Notes: generated by a model from the sequence alone, not told the origin. Numbered from the stretch's first letter, positions 8,729 to 18,201 are shown. The stretch is 64,000 nucleotides of DNA from Saccharibacillus sp. O23 (GCF_002205895.1 NZ_NJDE01000033.1:1-64000), one strand, 5' to 3'. Made by a program: numbers and translations.

Positions 8729-10186
8729 TTAAATCTGCGGGCGGCGTGTATGATGATCGGTATGCTGCTCGAACGCGTGCGAAACGCGCAGCACGGTCTG
8801 TTCGTCGAACGGCTTGCCGATGATCTGAAGACCGACCGGCATATCGTCGACGAATCCGCAAGGAATGCTGATCGCCGGAACGCCCGCCAAGCTGACCGGA
8901 ATCGTCAAGATGTCGTTCAGGTACATGGTCAGCGGATCGTCGGATTGCGAACCGATCGCGAAAGCGGTCGTCGGAGCGGTAGGTCCCACGATCACGTCGA
9001 ACTTCTCGAACACGTTGTCGAAGTCCTGTTTGATCAAAGTCCGGACTTTCTGCGCCTTCAGATAGTAGGCGTCGTAGTAGCCGGAACTCAGCGCGTAGGT
9101 ACCCAGCATGATGCGGCGCTTCACTTCGTCTCCGAAACCTTCGCTTCTCGACTTCAAATAGAGGTCGAGCAGATTGTCCGGGTTATCGGCGCGCACGCCA
9201 TAACGAACCCCGTCGAAACGAGCCAGATTGGACGAAGCTTCCGAGGACGACAGCAGGTAATAAGCCGCCAGCGCATATTCGGTATGCGGCATGGACACTT
9301 CTTCCCAAGTCGCGCCGAGCGCTTCCAGTTGGCGAATCGCCGCCATGACGGATTCTTTGACCTGCGGATCGACGCCTTCGCCGATATATTCTTTCGGCAC
9401 GGCGATGCGCAGCCCTTTGACGTCGCCCGTCAGCGCGGAAGCATAGTCCGGCACGTTCACGTTCGCCGATGTCGAATCCCGATCGTCATGTCCCGCGATG
9501 GCCTGCAGCACGTAAGCCGCGTCTTCCACGTTGCGGGTGACCGGACCGATCTGATCCAGCGAGGAAGCGAACGCCACCAAGCCGAAACGCGATACCAAGC
9601 CGTAAGTCGGCTTCAATCCGACTACGCCGCAGTAAGAAGCGGGTTGACGGATCGAACCGCCCGTATCGGAACCCAGCGAGAAGTAGACTTCGCCGGCCGC
9701 GACCGACGCCGCGGAGCCGCCGCTGGAACCGCCCGGAACGCGGTCCAAATTCCAAGGATTGCGTACCGGATAGAAGCTGGAATTCTCGTTGGAGCCGCCC
9801 ATCGCGAACTCGTCCATGTTCAGCTTGCCGATCGTGACGCTGTCCGCCGCGCGAAGTTTCTTGACCACGGTCGCGTCGTATACCGGATCGAAATCGCGCA
9901 GGAATTGGCTCGCGCAGGTCGTGCGCAGCCCTTCCGTCACGATATTGTCTTTGACGCCGGCAGGCAGACCGAACAACAAGCCCCGCTCGCCGCCCGATGC
10001 CAATCTCTCGTCCAATTTCGCCGCGGCCGCAAGCGCTCCGGCTTCGTCGACCGTCAAAAATGCTTTTACTTTCTCGTCCCGTTCCCCGACTTTATGTAGG
10101 GATTCCTTGACCAATTCGGTCACGGACAGTTCGCCGGCTTGAATCCGGTTTTGAATCTCACGAAGTCCCAAATCGAACAATGTCAC
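8729..10186 (-). CDS. gatA: Asp-tRNA(Asn)/Glu-tRNA(Gln) amidotransferase subunit A
   Basis: A 485-residue amidase-signature enzyme that releases ammonia from glutamine for the amidotransferase. The catalytic Lys lies in PAGVKDNI (about 79) and the Ser-rich signature [14 protein letters not shown] holds the cis-Ser and nucleophilic Ser. Length and order agree with the standard gatCAB operon: it is downstream of gatC (about 43 bases) and upstream of gatB (about 34 bases). Nothing unusual was seen in the active-site motifs. Confidence 0.97.
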   Translation of the reverse strand: MTLFDLGLREIQNRIQAGELSVTELVKESLHKVGERDEKVKAFLTVDEAGALAAAAKLDERLASGGERGLLFGLPAGVKDNIVTEGLRTTCASQFLRDFDPVYDATVVKKLRAADSVTIGKLNMDEFAMGGSNENSSFYPVRNPWNLDRVPGGSSGGSAASVAAGEVYFSLGSDTGGSIRQPASYCGVVGLKPTYGLVSRFGLVAFASSLDQIGPVTRNVEDAAYVLQAIAGHDDRDSTSANVNVPDYASALTGDVKGLRIAVPKEYIGEGVDPQVKESVMAAIRQLEALGATWEEVSMPHTEYALAAYYLLSSSEASSNLARFDGVRYGVRADNPDNLLDLYLKSRSEGFGDEVKRRIMLGTYALSSGYYDAYYLKAQKVRTLIKQDFDNVFEKFDVIVGPTAPTTAFAIGSQSDDPLTMYLNDILTIPVSLAGVPAISIPCGFVDDMPVGLQIIGKPFDEQTVLRVSHAFEQHTDHHTRRPQI

Positions 10187-10229
10187 TATCGCACCTCCGC
10201 TTAATCGTTAACTCGTTAAATCTTGCGAA

Positions 10230-10517
10230 TCAATCCAGTACCGCAGGCACGCGGAATTGTCCGTCTTCGTCTTCCGGCGCGTTATGCAGAACCCGTTCGA
10301 TCGGCAGGCTGTCTTGTACGACGTCTTCGCGCATGACGCTGTGCAGCGGCAGGACGTGCGTCGTCGGTTCTACGCCTTCGGTGTTCAACTCTTCGAGCTT
10401 CTCCGCGTACTGCAAGATCGCGCTGAGCTGTTCGGCGAACATTTCTTTTTCGTCGTCGTTTATCTTCAGCCGAGCCAACTTCGCTACATGCTCGACTTGT
10501 TCAACGGTAATTTTCAT
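10230..10517 (-). CDS. gatC: Asp-tRNA(Asn)/Glu-tRNA(Gln) amidotransferase subunit C
   Basis: A 95-residue GatC starting [25 protein letters not shown] stands at the right distance before this ATG, so an upstream ATG 39 bases away was not used. GatC is the small linker that wraps around and stabilises GatA-GatB. As first gene of the operon it is preceded by a good -10 (TATAAT, 10572-10577 on the minus strand), though the matching -35 is poor. Confidence 0.96.
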   Translation of the reverse strand: MKITVEQVEHVAKLARLKINDDEKEMFAEQLSAILQYAEKLEELNTEGVEPTTHVLPLHSVMREDVVQDSLPIERVLHNAPEDEDGQFRVPAVLD

Positions 10518-10713
10518 CGCTGTTCTCCTATCGTTTAAAGAGTTAAAGTGCCGCAAGGCTTCAATGTCCCCATTATAGGTGACCCCCCCGCAAAAATCCA
10601 GAGGATCGCTAAGTCTCTCGAATGACCGGAAAGCTTATCCTGTCTGCCCGAAAAAGCGGCGGGGCGGGATAACGGCCTTTTCGGACAAAGAAAAAAGCCG
10701 GCATTCGCCGACT

Positions 10714-11109
10714 CTAAATCCATGCTCGTAAGTTGATGCGTTTAATGAACTCGGCTTGCGACATGGGCTCCTCTTTGGCGGAAGCTTCGGCTTCCGACTC
10801 CGATTCGGCGGCTTCGATCTCTCCGTTCATCACTTGATGGAACAGCTTCTCGTTATGTGTCGCCAACGCGTAATCGATCAACGCGGCGCGTTCAATCTGT
10901 TCAGCCTCGAAGCGCAGCACGTTCTCTTCCGGCTCGATGTCTTTGTCGGTTACGAAAAAGTTGCGGTTAGCCTGCGGGATCCGAATGATATAATCGAAAA
11001 CATTATCCGGATTACGGTCGTAAGCGATCAAATACCCGTATTCTCCCACAGGAAGATTTTGTTCGAAGACGTCCGCGACGATCACGATTTTTTCTCCCAG
11101 ATGAAGCAT
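10714..11109 (-). CDS. Conserved-looking hypothetical protein with acidic tail
   Basis: A 131-residue protein not recognised. Residues 1-75 look like a small beta-rich domain (EKIVIVADVFEQNLPVGEYG, then a DYIIRIP segment), perhaps SH3-like. Residues 100-118 are very acidic and Ala/Ser-rich, and the C-terminus (MSQAEFIKRINLRAWI) looks like a short conserved helix. It ends about 200 bases upstream of gatC on the same strand, but the gat -10 lies between. A ribosome site of the form GGGGGAG precedes the start. A role cannot be assigned. Confidence 0.6.
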   Translation of the reverse strand: MLHLGEKIVIVADVFEQNLPVGEYGYLIAYDRNPDNVFDYIIRIPQANRNFFVTDKDIEPEENVLRFEAEQIERAALIDYALATHNEKLFHQVMNGEIEAAESESEAEASAKEEPMSQAEFIKRINLRAWI

Positions 11110-11708
11110 TCTTTCTCCCCCTCGGTCGTCATCTACAAAGTCCGGCCCACCGGGACGTTCCGGGCTTTATGGTCCACTCTTGCGCGAAAACGAATATAAC
11201 TGCAAATGCTTAGATTATATCCTACTAAAAAAAGGTTAGGATGTCCACGCCATAGGCTCACTTTATGCCGGTTTTTCGTGAAAATCAACCCTTTTTCAGT
11301 AAGCACCTGCAAAACGACCGAGAGGAAAGACGCGCACTTATAAAAGCAGTCAGAAATTCAAGTCTTGATCGCCGCGAATCCGGCGCAGCCGCTCGTGCCA
11401 AGGCTGCGCGATCCGATTCCCGTTCAATTTCGCATTGTTCCATGTCAACACCGATGCCGGCCGGCGATCCGATTGGCATGCACCGCTTTCTCTAGGTCGA
11501 TCCGCCTGCGTTTGTCCCGTTTGCGATTCCAAGCGCTTCTCCGTCATTTCACCGCTCCCCGCCCCGTCCTTCGCTTCCAACAGTCTCACTAGTTTGGCTC
11601 CGTCCAATTCGATTCGTCCTCCTCGAGTGCTTCTCTGGCCTTGTGACCGCTCAAGCTGCATAACGGCCATCTAATTGCCATTTTCGCCAATAATCCCCCA
11701 TTAAATAG

Positions 11709-11755
11709 CAAAAAAAAAGAACGCAAACCGGGAATTAATTCCTCAGCTTGCGTGC
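11709..11755 (-). terminator. Strong intrinsic terminator downstream of the MBL/thioredoxin genes
   Basis: On the minus strand ACGCAAGCTGAGGAAT pairs imperfectly with ATTCCCGGTTTGCGT. The hairpin is followed by a T-run of the form TTCTTTTTTTTT. It is the first good stop signal about 180 bases after the metallo-hydrolase gene. Confidence 0.75.
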
Positions 11756-11827
11756 TTCGCAGGCGTCATGTGCGCCGCGTAAGAATGGATCGAGGCCATC
11801 TCCGCATTCGGCGCGTTTTAAATTCAT
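11735..11827 (-). CDS. Possible 30-residue peptide ending inside a terminator hairpin
   Basis: A short frame starting MNLKRAECGD and ending RKLRN, with two Cys and a DPFLRGAHDAC core. Its TAA stop lies in the loop region of the terminator at 11709-11755. No clear ribosome site is seen before the ATG, so it may be chance. It is listed because its end is locked to the terminator. Confidence 0.2.
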   Translation of the reverse strand: MNLKRAECGDGLDPFLRGAHDACEARKLRN

Positions 11828-11938
11828 CAAATCATTGCATCCACTAACTGTATAGTAATATACTACCGCGTCCCGGTGTTGTCCATACTTTTGATACGAA
11901 AAATTCGAGATATCCGGACTTGTACGTACCGCATAGGT

Positions 11939-12571
11939 TCAAGAAGCGGGTACGAACGGATTGTTTATTTTTTCGTAACCGATCTTGGTGCGCGGGCCGT
12001 GACCCGGATAAACGACCGTATCGTCGGGCAGCTTATAGAGCTTCAAGCGAATCGAATCGACCAGATCGCCCTGCCGTCCGCCGTACAGATCCGTGCGTCC
12101 CACGCCTTCGCGGAACAATACGTCGCCGGCGAACAGGTCTTTGCCGCACAAGAAACTGACGCTGCCCGGCGAATGCCCCGGCGTATGCAGCACGTTGAAT
12201 TCGTTGCCGATCAGACTCAGCGTCTGCCCTTCTGCGAGCGCGAATTCGGCGGGCGAAGCCGTGATCGGACCTCCGAGTTCTGCCCATTTGGCCGATCCGT
12301 TCAGTTTCGCGTCTTCCAACCATCCGGCTTCCAGATCATGCACGTATACCGGACAGCCTTTGAGTTTGCGCAGCGCTTCGACGCCGCCGATATGGTCGAA
12401 ATGCGCATGCGTCAGCAGCACGGCTTCGATATGCAGATGCTCGACCCGGCGCAGCAGCGCGGCCGGATTCATGCCGGGGTCGATGACTACGGCTTTGAGA
12501 TCGTCTTCTCCGCGCAGCAGGTAGGCATTGGTTTGCAGCGGTCCCAGATTAAATGTCTCGACGCGCAGCAT
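11939..12571 (-). CDS. MBL-fold hydrolase, YqgX/glyoxalase II-like
   Basis: A 210-residue metallo-beta-lactamase fold enzyme with all metal ligands visible: the THAHFDH motif (HxHxDH), His in TPGHSPGS, Asp in FAGDVLF and a final His in YPGHGP. Size and motifs match the short YqgX-type hydrolases, often called hydroxyacylglutathione hydrolase-like. In Bacillales, which use bacillithiol, a related thiol-ester hydrolysis is plausible (inference). The start codon follows the stop of the upstream thioredoxin-like gene by a single base, so the two are cotranscribed. Confidence 0.88.
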   Translation of the reverse strand: MLRVETFNLGPLQTNAYLLRGEDDLKAVVIDPGMNPAALLRRVEHLHIEAVLLTHAHFDHIGGVEALRKLKGCPVYVHDLEAGWLEDAKLNGSAKWAELGGPITASPAEFALAEGQTLSLIGNEFNVLHTPGHSPGSVSFLCGKDLFAGDVLFREGVGRTDLYGGRQGDLVDSIRLKLYKLPDDTVVYPGHGPRTKIGYEKINNPFVPAS

Positions 12572-12572
12572 C

Positions 12573-13142
12573 TTACACCCCCGCCAGCAGCGTACGCAGC
12601 TCGTGCACGATCACTTCGTGAATCGAGGTGCCTTCGCCGTAACGTTCCGCCATCTGCTCGCGAACGACTTTCATGTTGTCGGCGTAATCCGCCGCTTCGC
12701 GATCCGGGTTCTCCGCTTTGAACTTGCGCATCAGTTCCTGCACTTTCTCCGGACGCGGTCCCCATTGCAGCAGCGGTTCGCCTTCGGCGTTCGCGAAGAT
12801 GACGATCGGCACGGAACGGCCGCCCATCGTCAGGTACTCGTCCATCAGATCGAAGTTTTCTTCCAGAATCAGCACGTCGACAGGCATATCCGCCGTTTCG
12901 AGAACGCGGAATACGACCGGCACGTTACGCGCCACGTCCCCGCACCAATCGGCCGCGAGAATCACGCAGCGCAGGTCTTCGCGTTCGCGGAGCCCTTCGA
13001 AGAACGAACGGTCTTCTGCGTTTTTCCATGCGAAATCGCGATACCCCGCCGCGAACGTTTCTTTGTTTTTTTCCATCGAATCCATGAATCCCTGCGGGCT
13101 GAGCCCCGTACCGAAACGCGACTTCAAATTGGATTTGCTCAT
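12573..13142 (-). CDS. Thioredoxin-family protein
   Basis: A 189-residue protein with a thioredoxin-like core around residues 55-140. At the redox position it has AADWCGDVARNVP: one Cys and no resolving Cys, as in the thioredoxin-like proteins of Bacillales with a WCGDV motif. It is probably a monothiol or non-classical member. A GAGGGAG ribosome site supports the start. It is one base away from the MBL hydrolase gene downstream, hinting at a shared thiol-related job (inference). Confidence 0.8.
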   Translation of the reverse strand: MSKSNLKSRFGTGLSPQGFMDSMEKNKETFAAGYRDFAWKNAEDRSFFEGLREREDLRCVILAADWCGDVARNVPVVFRVLETADMPVDVLILEENFDLMDEYLTMGGRSVPIVIFANAEGEPLLQWGPRPEKVQELMRKFKAENPDREAADYADNMKVVREQMAERYGEGTSIHEVIVHELRTLLAGV

Positions 13143-13179
13143 GATCTCCCTCTTTTCTTTTCAAGTTACGAAATCCGAA

Positions 13180-13794
13180 TCAAACACGGCTTTTTCTTCG
13201 ACGGGTCAACATCGCTTTAACGATCAAATAAACGGCAAGCACGAATACCGCGCCTACGATGATCGGCATGACGTAAGGCGAAGCTTTCTCGTCGATCTGC
13301 TCCCATTGGCCGCCGAGTTGGTAGCCCAAGAACACGAACAGGATCGACCACGGAATGACGGCTAAAGTGGTCAGCAGCGTAAAGCGCCAAGTCGGCATTT
13401 TCGCCAATCCGGCCGGAATCGAGATCGCGTGCCGCACGACCGGGATAAAACGTCCCGTGAAGATAATTCCCGCTCCGTACTTATTGAACCATGTCTCGGC
13501 GTGATCGATATGCGATTCTTTGATAAAAATGTATTTGCCGAACCGTTTCAGCACCGGACGTCCGCCGTAACGGCTGATCCAGTAAATGAACAGTTGGGCG
13601 ACGACGCCTCCGATGGTGCCGAACAGCACCGCGCCCCAGAAGTTGATATCTCCCGAATAGACGAGAAAGCCGCCGTAAGCCAATACGATCTCGCTGGGAA
13701 TGACTTCGACCATCAGGCCGAACATGATGCCGAAATAACCGAGCCCTTGGATCCACGCAAACAACTGCGCCACGATGTCCGATATTACGCTCAA
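13180..13794 (-). CDS. DedA-family membrane protein
   Basis: A 204-residue polytopic protein with the SNARE-associated/DedA features: an N-terminal amphipathic helix, FGLMVEVIPSEIVLAYGG, and the conserved GRFIPVVRHAISIPAG segment (about 110-130). DedA proteins are thought to be proton-coupled lipid-carrier flippases (undecaprenyl phosphate or phosphatidylethanolamine; established for some members). The first codon appears to be TTG, preceded by AGAGGGAAA. No partner gene is adjacent. Confidence 0.9.
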   Translation of the reverse strand: MSVISDIVAQLFAWIQGLGYFGIMFGLMVEVIPSEIVLAYGGFLVYSGDINFWGAVLFGTIGGVVAQLFIYWISRYGGRPVLKRFGKYIFIKESHIDHAETWFNKYGAGIIFTGRFIPVVRHAISIPAGLAKMPTWRFTLLTTLAVIPWSILFVFLGYQLGGQWEQIDEKASPYVMPIIVGAVFVLAVYLIVKAMLTRRRKSRV

Positions 13795-13874
13795 CGTTTT
13801 CCCTCTTTCCTCTGCATGCGATTTGATTCGTTACGTCCGATCTTTTTGCGTTAAAGCCAGCGGCGAGCGAACAC

Positions 13875-15053
13875 TCAGAGCGTCGAAGCCGACGGCAAGC
13901 GATCGCGCAGCGCGTTTTCCAGATACGGCTCGGCGCCGAGGAAATTGCGGAACGTCTCGTACTCCTGCCACAGCGCGCCGGTATCCGGTTCTCCCGATTT
14001 GACCGCGCGGATCAGAATGTTTTTCGGCGTGTGCTCCATGTCGATGAATTCGAGCAGCTGCGTCTTGTATCCGACGATATCGAGCAGTTTCGAACGAACG
14101 GCATCCGTGGCGAGCGCGGCAAAGCGTTCTTTCAAGATTCCGTGCGAAAGCAGCGGCTCCAACGTCTCGCTGCGGACCTGCGCGAACAGTTCGTGTTGGC
14201 AGCAAGGCACGGACAAAATCGCCGAAGCGCCCCAGCGGACGGCCTTCTCCAACGCGGCGTCGGTTGCCGTATCGCAGGCATGCAGCGTGATCACCATATC
14301 CACGGCATCGAATTCGTTATAGTCGGCGATATCGCCGATGCGGAAATGCAGCCCGTCGTAATTCAGCGTGCGCGCCAGCGCTTCGCAGTGTTCGATCACG
14401 TCCGCTTTGAGATCGAGTCCCACGACGTTCAGCTCGAATCCTTCCTGCACGGCCAGATAATGATACAGCGCGAATGTCAGATACGACTTGCCGCAGCCGA
14501 AATCGACGATCGTCAGCTTGCGGTCTTGAGGCAGCGCCGGCAGAATGTCGCGTACCATCTCGAGGAAACGATTGATCTGACGGAACTTATCGTATTTGGC
14601 GGCCAACACGCGGCCTTTGTCGTTCATGACGCCCAGTTCGACCAGAAAAGGCACCGGTTGTCCTTCGTCCAAAACATACGTCTTTTTGCGATTATGCGAC
14701 AGGTTCGGCGCTTCTTTTTTGGTCGGCGGCTTTTTCAAAATGCCCGTTTTGCCTTTTTTGCTGATCAAAACCTGATAATCGGCTTCCAGCGTGCAAAACA
14801 AAGCCTGACGCATTTCGTTTTCGAGCAGGTCGGACAGCTTGGCGAACGCGTCGTCGGGCGTCAAGTTATCATGCGTGACTTTTTTCTCGTAATGGTACGC
14901 AAGCTGATAATGCAGTTCGTTCTTGAGCAGCACCGGTTTGACGGCGACTTTGGTATACGCGCCTTCTTCTTTGCGTCTCGGCTGGCTCAAGGTCGCGGTC
15001 ACGAGTTTGCCTTCCGGCAGCACGGCGCCCAATAATTCGTTAATCGTTTGCAT
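13875..15053 (-). CDS. SAM-dependent methyltransferase, METTL25/RRNAD1-like
   Basis: A 392-residue protein. An N-terminal accessory region (1-160) precedes a class I methyltransferase domain with motif I IVDFGCGKSYLTFALYHY (about 183-200). It also has the THACDTATD-type segment seen as TLHACDTATD and a PCCQHE motif (about 275-290). The latter pair is characteristic of the METTL25/RRNAD1-like family; the bacterial substrate is unknown. It stands alone between DedA and a DUF6483 gene on the same strand. Confidence 0.8.
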   Translation of the reverse strand: MQTINELLGAVLPEGKLVTATLSQPRRKEEGAYTKVAVKPVLLKNELHYQLAYHYEKKVTHDNLTPDDAFAKLSDLLENEMRQALFCTLEADYQVLISKKGKTGILKKPPTKKEAPNLSHNRKKTYVLDEGQPVPFLVELGVMNDKGRVLAAKYDKFRQINRFLEMVRDILPALPQDRKLTIVDFGCGKSYLTFALYHYLAVQEGFELNVVGLDLKADVIEHCEALARTLNYDGLHFRIGDIADYNEFDAVDMVITLHACDTATDAALEKAVRWGASAILSVPCCQHELFAQVRSETLEPLLSHGILKERFAALATDAVRSKLLDIVGYKTQLLEFIDMEHTPKNILIRAVKSGEPDTGALWQEYETFRNFLGAEPYLENALRDRLPSASTL

Positions 15054-15074
15054 AGGGTCTTTCTCATCCTCTCG

Positions 15075-15731
15075 CTAATCCTGCAAAGCTTCGATTCCTT
15101 CTTCGAGTTCGGCTCGAGTCAGGCCTCCGGTTTGCAGCTTATCGTCTTCGAGCGCGGACAGCCGGGCATAAAACATCCGGCCTTCTTCCAGCGCGTTCCG
15201 ATCGTCTTCGGGGCTCGCGTTCAGCATCCGATACATGGCGTCTTCCGCCTGCACGTAATGTCCTTCGCGTTCTTCGTACAGCATGATCAACCGTTCGACG
15301 GCGGCAGGCAGCCGGTACCGTTCGAGCAGCGTTCTCATCTCTTCGATGCGGACGGGATAATCCACGAGTTCTCGGCTGCCTCCGTTCAAAGCGGCATAGA
15401 GATACAGGTGCAGGGCCTTGATGCGCGCGAGCGCGACTTCTTGCTCTTCGCCCATGTTCTCGCGAATCTCCGCGTTCTCTTGAAGCATGCGGGCGACCAA
15501 TTGAATGCTCTCCGCATCGACCGCTTCGCCGCGCTGCCGGAACAGCTGAATCAGTTCTTCCGGTGGAAGCGAGCGCAGCATCTGCTCGCTCATGCGGAAA
15601 TTCCGTTTGAGCACGCCGTCCAATTTCTCCAGTGCCTGTTCGTTCTTCTGCTGCCGGCGCAAGCCCAACATCTCGCCGACGGCTTCGGTCATCTCTTCGA
15701 TCATGCGCGTCAAATAATCTTTTCTTAACAA
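15075..15731 (-). CDS. DUF6483 family helical protein
   Basis: An approximately 218-residue, all-helical acidic protein resembling DUF6483. The start is taken as TTG (MLRKDYLTRMIEEM...) because AAAGGCGGG lies just before it, whereas the upstream ATG lies inside the end of the alpha/beta-hydrolase gene and has no ribosome site. The repeated helix pattern suggests a TPR-like scaffold. Function is unknown. It follows the hydrolase by about a dozen bases and is probably cotranscribed. Confidence 0.7.
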   Translation of the reverse strand: MLRKDYLTRMIEEMTEAVGEMLGLRRQQKNEQALEKLDGVLKRNFRMSEQMLRSLPPEELIQLFRQRGEAVDAESIQLVARMLQENAEIRENMGEEQEVALARIKALHLYLYAALNGGSRELVDYPVRIEEMRTLLERYRLPAAVERLIMLYEEREGHYVQAEDAMYRMLNASPEDDRNALEEGRMFYARLSALEDDKLQTGGLTRAELEEGIEALQD

Positions 15732-15744
15732 TGGAATCCCGCCT

Positions 15745-16530
15745 TTACAGACTTTCGACAAAAGAAGCGATCTGCCTTGCCAATTCCTGCGGCGCTTCGA
15801 ACAGGCTCATATGGCCCGCGCCTTCGATCGTGCGCTTGACCGTACGGGAATTCTCCGCGGCAAAAGCTTTCTCCGGCGGCGCGATGCCGTCTTCGCTGCC
15901 CGCGATCAGCAGCACGGGCAGCTCGGAATCGCGGATGACCTGCCCGCGATCCGGCCGGTCGCGCATGGCGAGCGCCGCGCCCGCGGCGCCTTCCGGCTTC
16001 GTCGCGAAGCCGATCTCCTGCACGCGCGCAAGCTCGGCGCGCATGCGCTTGGCGTTATCCGGCGCGAACCAGTTCGGCGCGGACTGCTCCACGAACGGGC
16101 GCACGCCTTCGCGGAGCACGCGCTCGGCGACCGCGTCGCGCTTCTCTTTGCCCGCCGCATCGTCGGGCAGCGGCATGGAATGGATCAATCCGAACGCGGA
16201 CAACCGGTTCGGATACCGCTCCGCGAACGATAAAGCGGTATATCCGCCCATCGAATGCCCGAGCAGCACGGCTTGCTCGATGCCGAGCGCGTCGAGCAGT
16301 TCGGCCACGCCGTCGGCCATGCGTTCGATCGTGTAAGGCCCCGGCGGAGCTTCCGATTCTCCGTGGCCGAGCAAATCGGGCACGATGCAGCGGAAATGTC
16401 CTTCCAGCAGCGGCACGATCCGCTCCCAATAATCGGCGCTGCCTACGAAACCGTGCAGCAGTACCACCGCGGTGCCTTCTCCCCGATCCGCATAACGGAT
16501 CGGCAGTCCTTCGATCGCCAATCTCTCCAT
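15745..16530 (-). CDS. Alpha/beta-fold hydrolase
   Basis: A 261-residue alpha/beta hydrolase with oxyanion motif LLHGFVGSADYW, nucleophile elbow GHSMGG (Ser about 94), VPDLLGHGES, the acidic residue in IAGSEDG and catalytic His in EGAGHMSLFE. These support an esterase or C-C hydrolase of the MenH/BioH type, but the substrate cannot be inferred. An AAGGAGGAA ribosome site precedes the start. It is followed directly by the DUF6483 gene. Confidence 0.88.
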   Translation of the reverse strand: MERLAIEGLPIRYADRGEGTAVVLLHGFVGSADYWERIVPLLEGHFRCIVPDLLGHGESEAPPGPYTIERMADGVAELLDALGIEQAVLLGHSMGGYTALSFAERYPNRLSAFGLIHSMPLPDDAAGKEKRDAVAERVLREGVRPFVEQSAPNWFAPDNAKRMRAELARVQEIGFATKPEGAAGAALAMRDRPDRGQVIRDSELPVLLIAGSEDGIAPPEKAFAAENSRTVKRTIEGAGHMSLFEAPQELARQIASFVESL

Positions 16531-16608
16531 CTCGCAATGTTCCTCCTTAATAAAGATCGCTATCGGTCACGGCGCTTCTTCGTTCCCGTTTTTCTTGGGT
16601 CTCTCCGC

Positions 16609-17160
16609 CTATTTAAACTGCGCAGGCCGCAAACCGAAGTTCCGAATCGCGGCTTCCGCGGCCGTGTCCGCCAATTCAAGCACCACACGCAGCGAAGCCG
16701 TCTGCAAAGCCTGATAAGGCTTCGGTCCGTGCGCATTGACGACGGCCGCCACGCTGTAATCGCCGACCGGAGCAAAGTTCCCTTTCATCGAACCCGCGGG
16801 AATCAGCGGCGCTCTCCGCGGCAGAAACTTGCCGATCGATCCGGGCTTGCCGAGACAAGCGTCGAATGCTACGACCGGCAGTCCTTGCGGCAGCCGGGTC
16901 AGCATCCGCTCCAGACGGGTCGCATCGCATAATTCGTCCAGCGTGCCGAAAACATGCGGGAACCCCGCTGCTTGAAGCCGGCTGCCGACAAGCGGACCGA
17001 AAGCGTCTCCGCTGGAGCGATCCGTGCCGATACAAAGAAAAGCCAATTCGTTAGGGCGATAGATCGACGCCGTTTCTCCAAACAGCTCGTTCAGATCGGC
17101 ATAACGATCTTCCCGTCTTCCTTCTTGCGTCTGAGCCCACACCGATTCGCTTATACTCAA
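16609..17160 (-). CDS. yyaC: Spore protease YyaC
   Basis: A 183-residue protein with the YyaC signature CIGTDRSSGDAFGPLVG (about 43-59) and the family's FDACLGKPGSIG and MKGNFAPVGDYSV segments. YyaC belongs to a group related to the germination protease GPR and is found in spore formers, so this gene is a marker that the host makes spores. The start codon is probably TTG, with GAGGTG ten bases upstream. It is divergent from the DUF1128 gene. Confidence 0.9.
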   Translation of the reverse strand: MSISESVWAQTQEGRREDRYADLNELFGETASIYRPNELAFLCIGTDRSSGDAFGPLVGSRLQAAGFPHVFGTLDELCDATRLERMLTRLPQGLPVVAFDACLGKPGSIGKFLPRRAPLIPAGSMKGNFAPVGDYSVAAVVNAHGPKPYQALQTASLRVVLELADTAAEAAIRNFGLRPAQFK

Positions 17161-17268
17161 TCCTTGCTTTCACCTCTTCGATCTTGCGGTTTGTTCGTTC
17201 ATGTCTCATTCGATTTTACCCCACTTCGCGGGTATTCTGCAAAAAGGGATGAGCGTACCGGCGGATCA

Positions 17269-17277
17269 TGCTACAAT
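17269..17277 (+). promoter_or_regulatory. Extended -10 promoter of the DUF1128 gene
   Basis: TGCTACAAT gives an extended -10 (TGn plus TACAAT, 17272-17277) about 115 bases upstream of the start codon. The -35 position is poor, as expected for extended -10 promoters. Confidence 0.5.
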
Positions 17278-17391
17278 GGGAGAACATGAGCCGTCGCAAC
17301 GCAACGCGCTCTGCGCGGAATCCCGATTCCGTCAGGACGTCTTCGCTTGTGCAGTATCCGACGGGATTCGTCTGCCGGAAGGAGATTATAC

Positions 17392-17616
17392 ATGGATTTG
17401 TCCAACCCCACTCAGGAAAATGTGGAATACATGATCGAAGCGATCAAGAACAAGCTTCGGATGGCTTCCGGAGCCGCAATGCAGCCTTCTTCGTTCTCCG
17501 TCGATCAGTACGAAGATATCTTCGATGTCTACGACCTCGTGATCAACAAGCCTTCACTCAGCATTTCCGAAGTCGAAGCGATCGCTTCCGAACTGGGTCG
17601 ACTGCGCCGGAAATAA
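17392..17616 (+). CDS. DUF1128 family small protein (YfkK-like)
   Basis: A 74-residue acidic protein starting MDLSNPTQENVEYMIEAI, preceded by GGAAGGAG. The length and the helix-loop-helix pattern ending in ISEVEAIASELGRLRR match DUF1128, represented by YfkK in Bacillus. No function is known. It is monocistronic: a terminator follows at 17658. Confidence 0.85.
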   Translation: MDLSNPTQENVEYMIEAIKNKLRMASGAAMQPSSFSVDQYEDIFDVYDLVINKPSLSISEVEAIASELGRLRRK

Positions 17617-17657
17617 GCGCGTATATGCCGCTCGACATCTTAGATCATACCTCTTGT

Positions 17658-17711
17658 GCAAAGCCTGGCTTTCCGCGCTCTCTATGGAGCGGGAAGCCGG
17701 GCTTTTGCCGT
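17658..17711 (+). terminator. Intrinsic terminator after the DUF1128 gene
   Basis: AAAGCCTGGCTTTCCGCGCTC pairs largely with GAGCGGGAAGCCGGGCTTTT around a six-base loop. The right arm ends in TTTT. Confidence 0.75.
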
Positions 17712-17853
17712 TTAAACGCTGCTCGAATCCCGCGCGGCTCTGCGATTCAGATTGTTTCAGCGGGAAAAGGGACGTTTATATAGCAATTAAGAGCGGCGGC
17801 GCAATCCTGTCGGACACTGCGCAAGCAAGAAGCCGGGAACGGAGGTGAGCCGG

Positions 17854-18111
17854 ATGTGGGGATTGGTCATTAGCCTGATCATGGCCATCGTCATCGGTTT
17901 TATCGGAGACGCGTTGGCCGATAATATGATGCCGGGCGGTATCATAGGCGCAGCGGTAGCCGGTTTGGCCGGTGCTTGGGTCGGCAACCTGCTGTTCGGG
18001 GACTTCGGTCCGAACATCGCGGGCTTCGCGATCATTCCGGCCGTCTTTGGAACTGCCATCTTCGTCCTGATTCTTGGACTCTTTGCTAAGTTGTTCAGAC
18101 GCGCGGCCTAG
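17854..18111 (+). CDS. GlsB/YeaQ/YmgE-family small membrane protein
   Basis: An 85-residue, very hydrophobic protein with three membrane segments and the glycine pattern GGIIGAAVAGLAGAWVGN typical of the GlsB/YeaQ/YmgE (transglycosylase-associated) family. Members are often general-stress or envelope-stress induced. The ATG at 17854 is chosen because GGAGGTGA stands seven bases before it; a GTG at 17845 overlaps that site. Its position beside YtxH and the sigB cluster fits a stress role (inference). Confidence 0.85.
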   Translation: MWGLVISLIMAIVIGFIGDALADNMMPGGIIGAAVAGLAGAWVGNLLFGDFGPNIAGFAIIPAVFGTAIFVLILGLFAKLFRRAA

Positions 18112-18201
18112 ACATTCGATTTCGGTCTGACGGAGCGGTTGGAACGCTTTGCACTTGCAACCGCACGGCCCATGACTACTACACTTAAGGAGTGATTTTG
18201 T

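Larger units (their letters stand above)
11110..11938. other. 829-bp intergenic region without a convincing gene
   Basis: No reading frame here has both a ribosome site and recognisable composition. The minus-strand frames at 11350-11670 and 11285-11479 overlap in different phases and look charged and repetitive, possibly decayed coding sequence. A small inverted repeat (ATCCTA/TAGGAT, 11219-11242) lies near the hypothetical gene's promoter. The right part contains a strong terminator (11709-11755) and a possible 30-codon frame (11735-11827), described separately. Confidence 0.5.

Noticed and set aside
11285-11670. Minus-strand frames of 64 and 106 codons
   Set aside because: No ribosome site, no recognisable family, overlapping phases; possible decayed gene but not supportable as a CDS.
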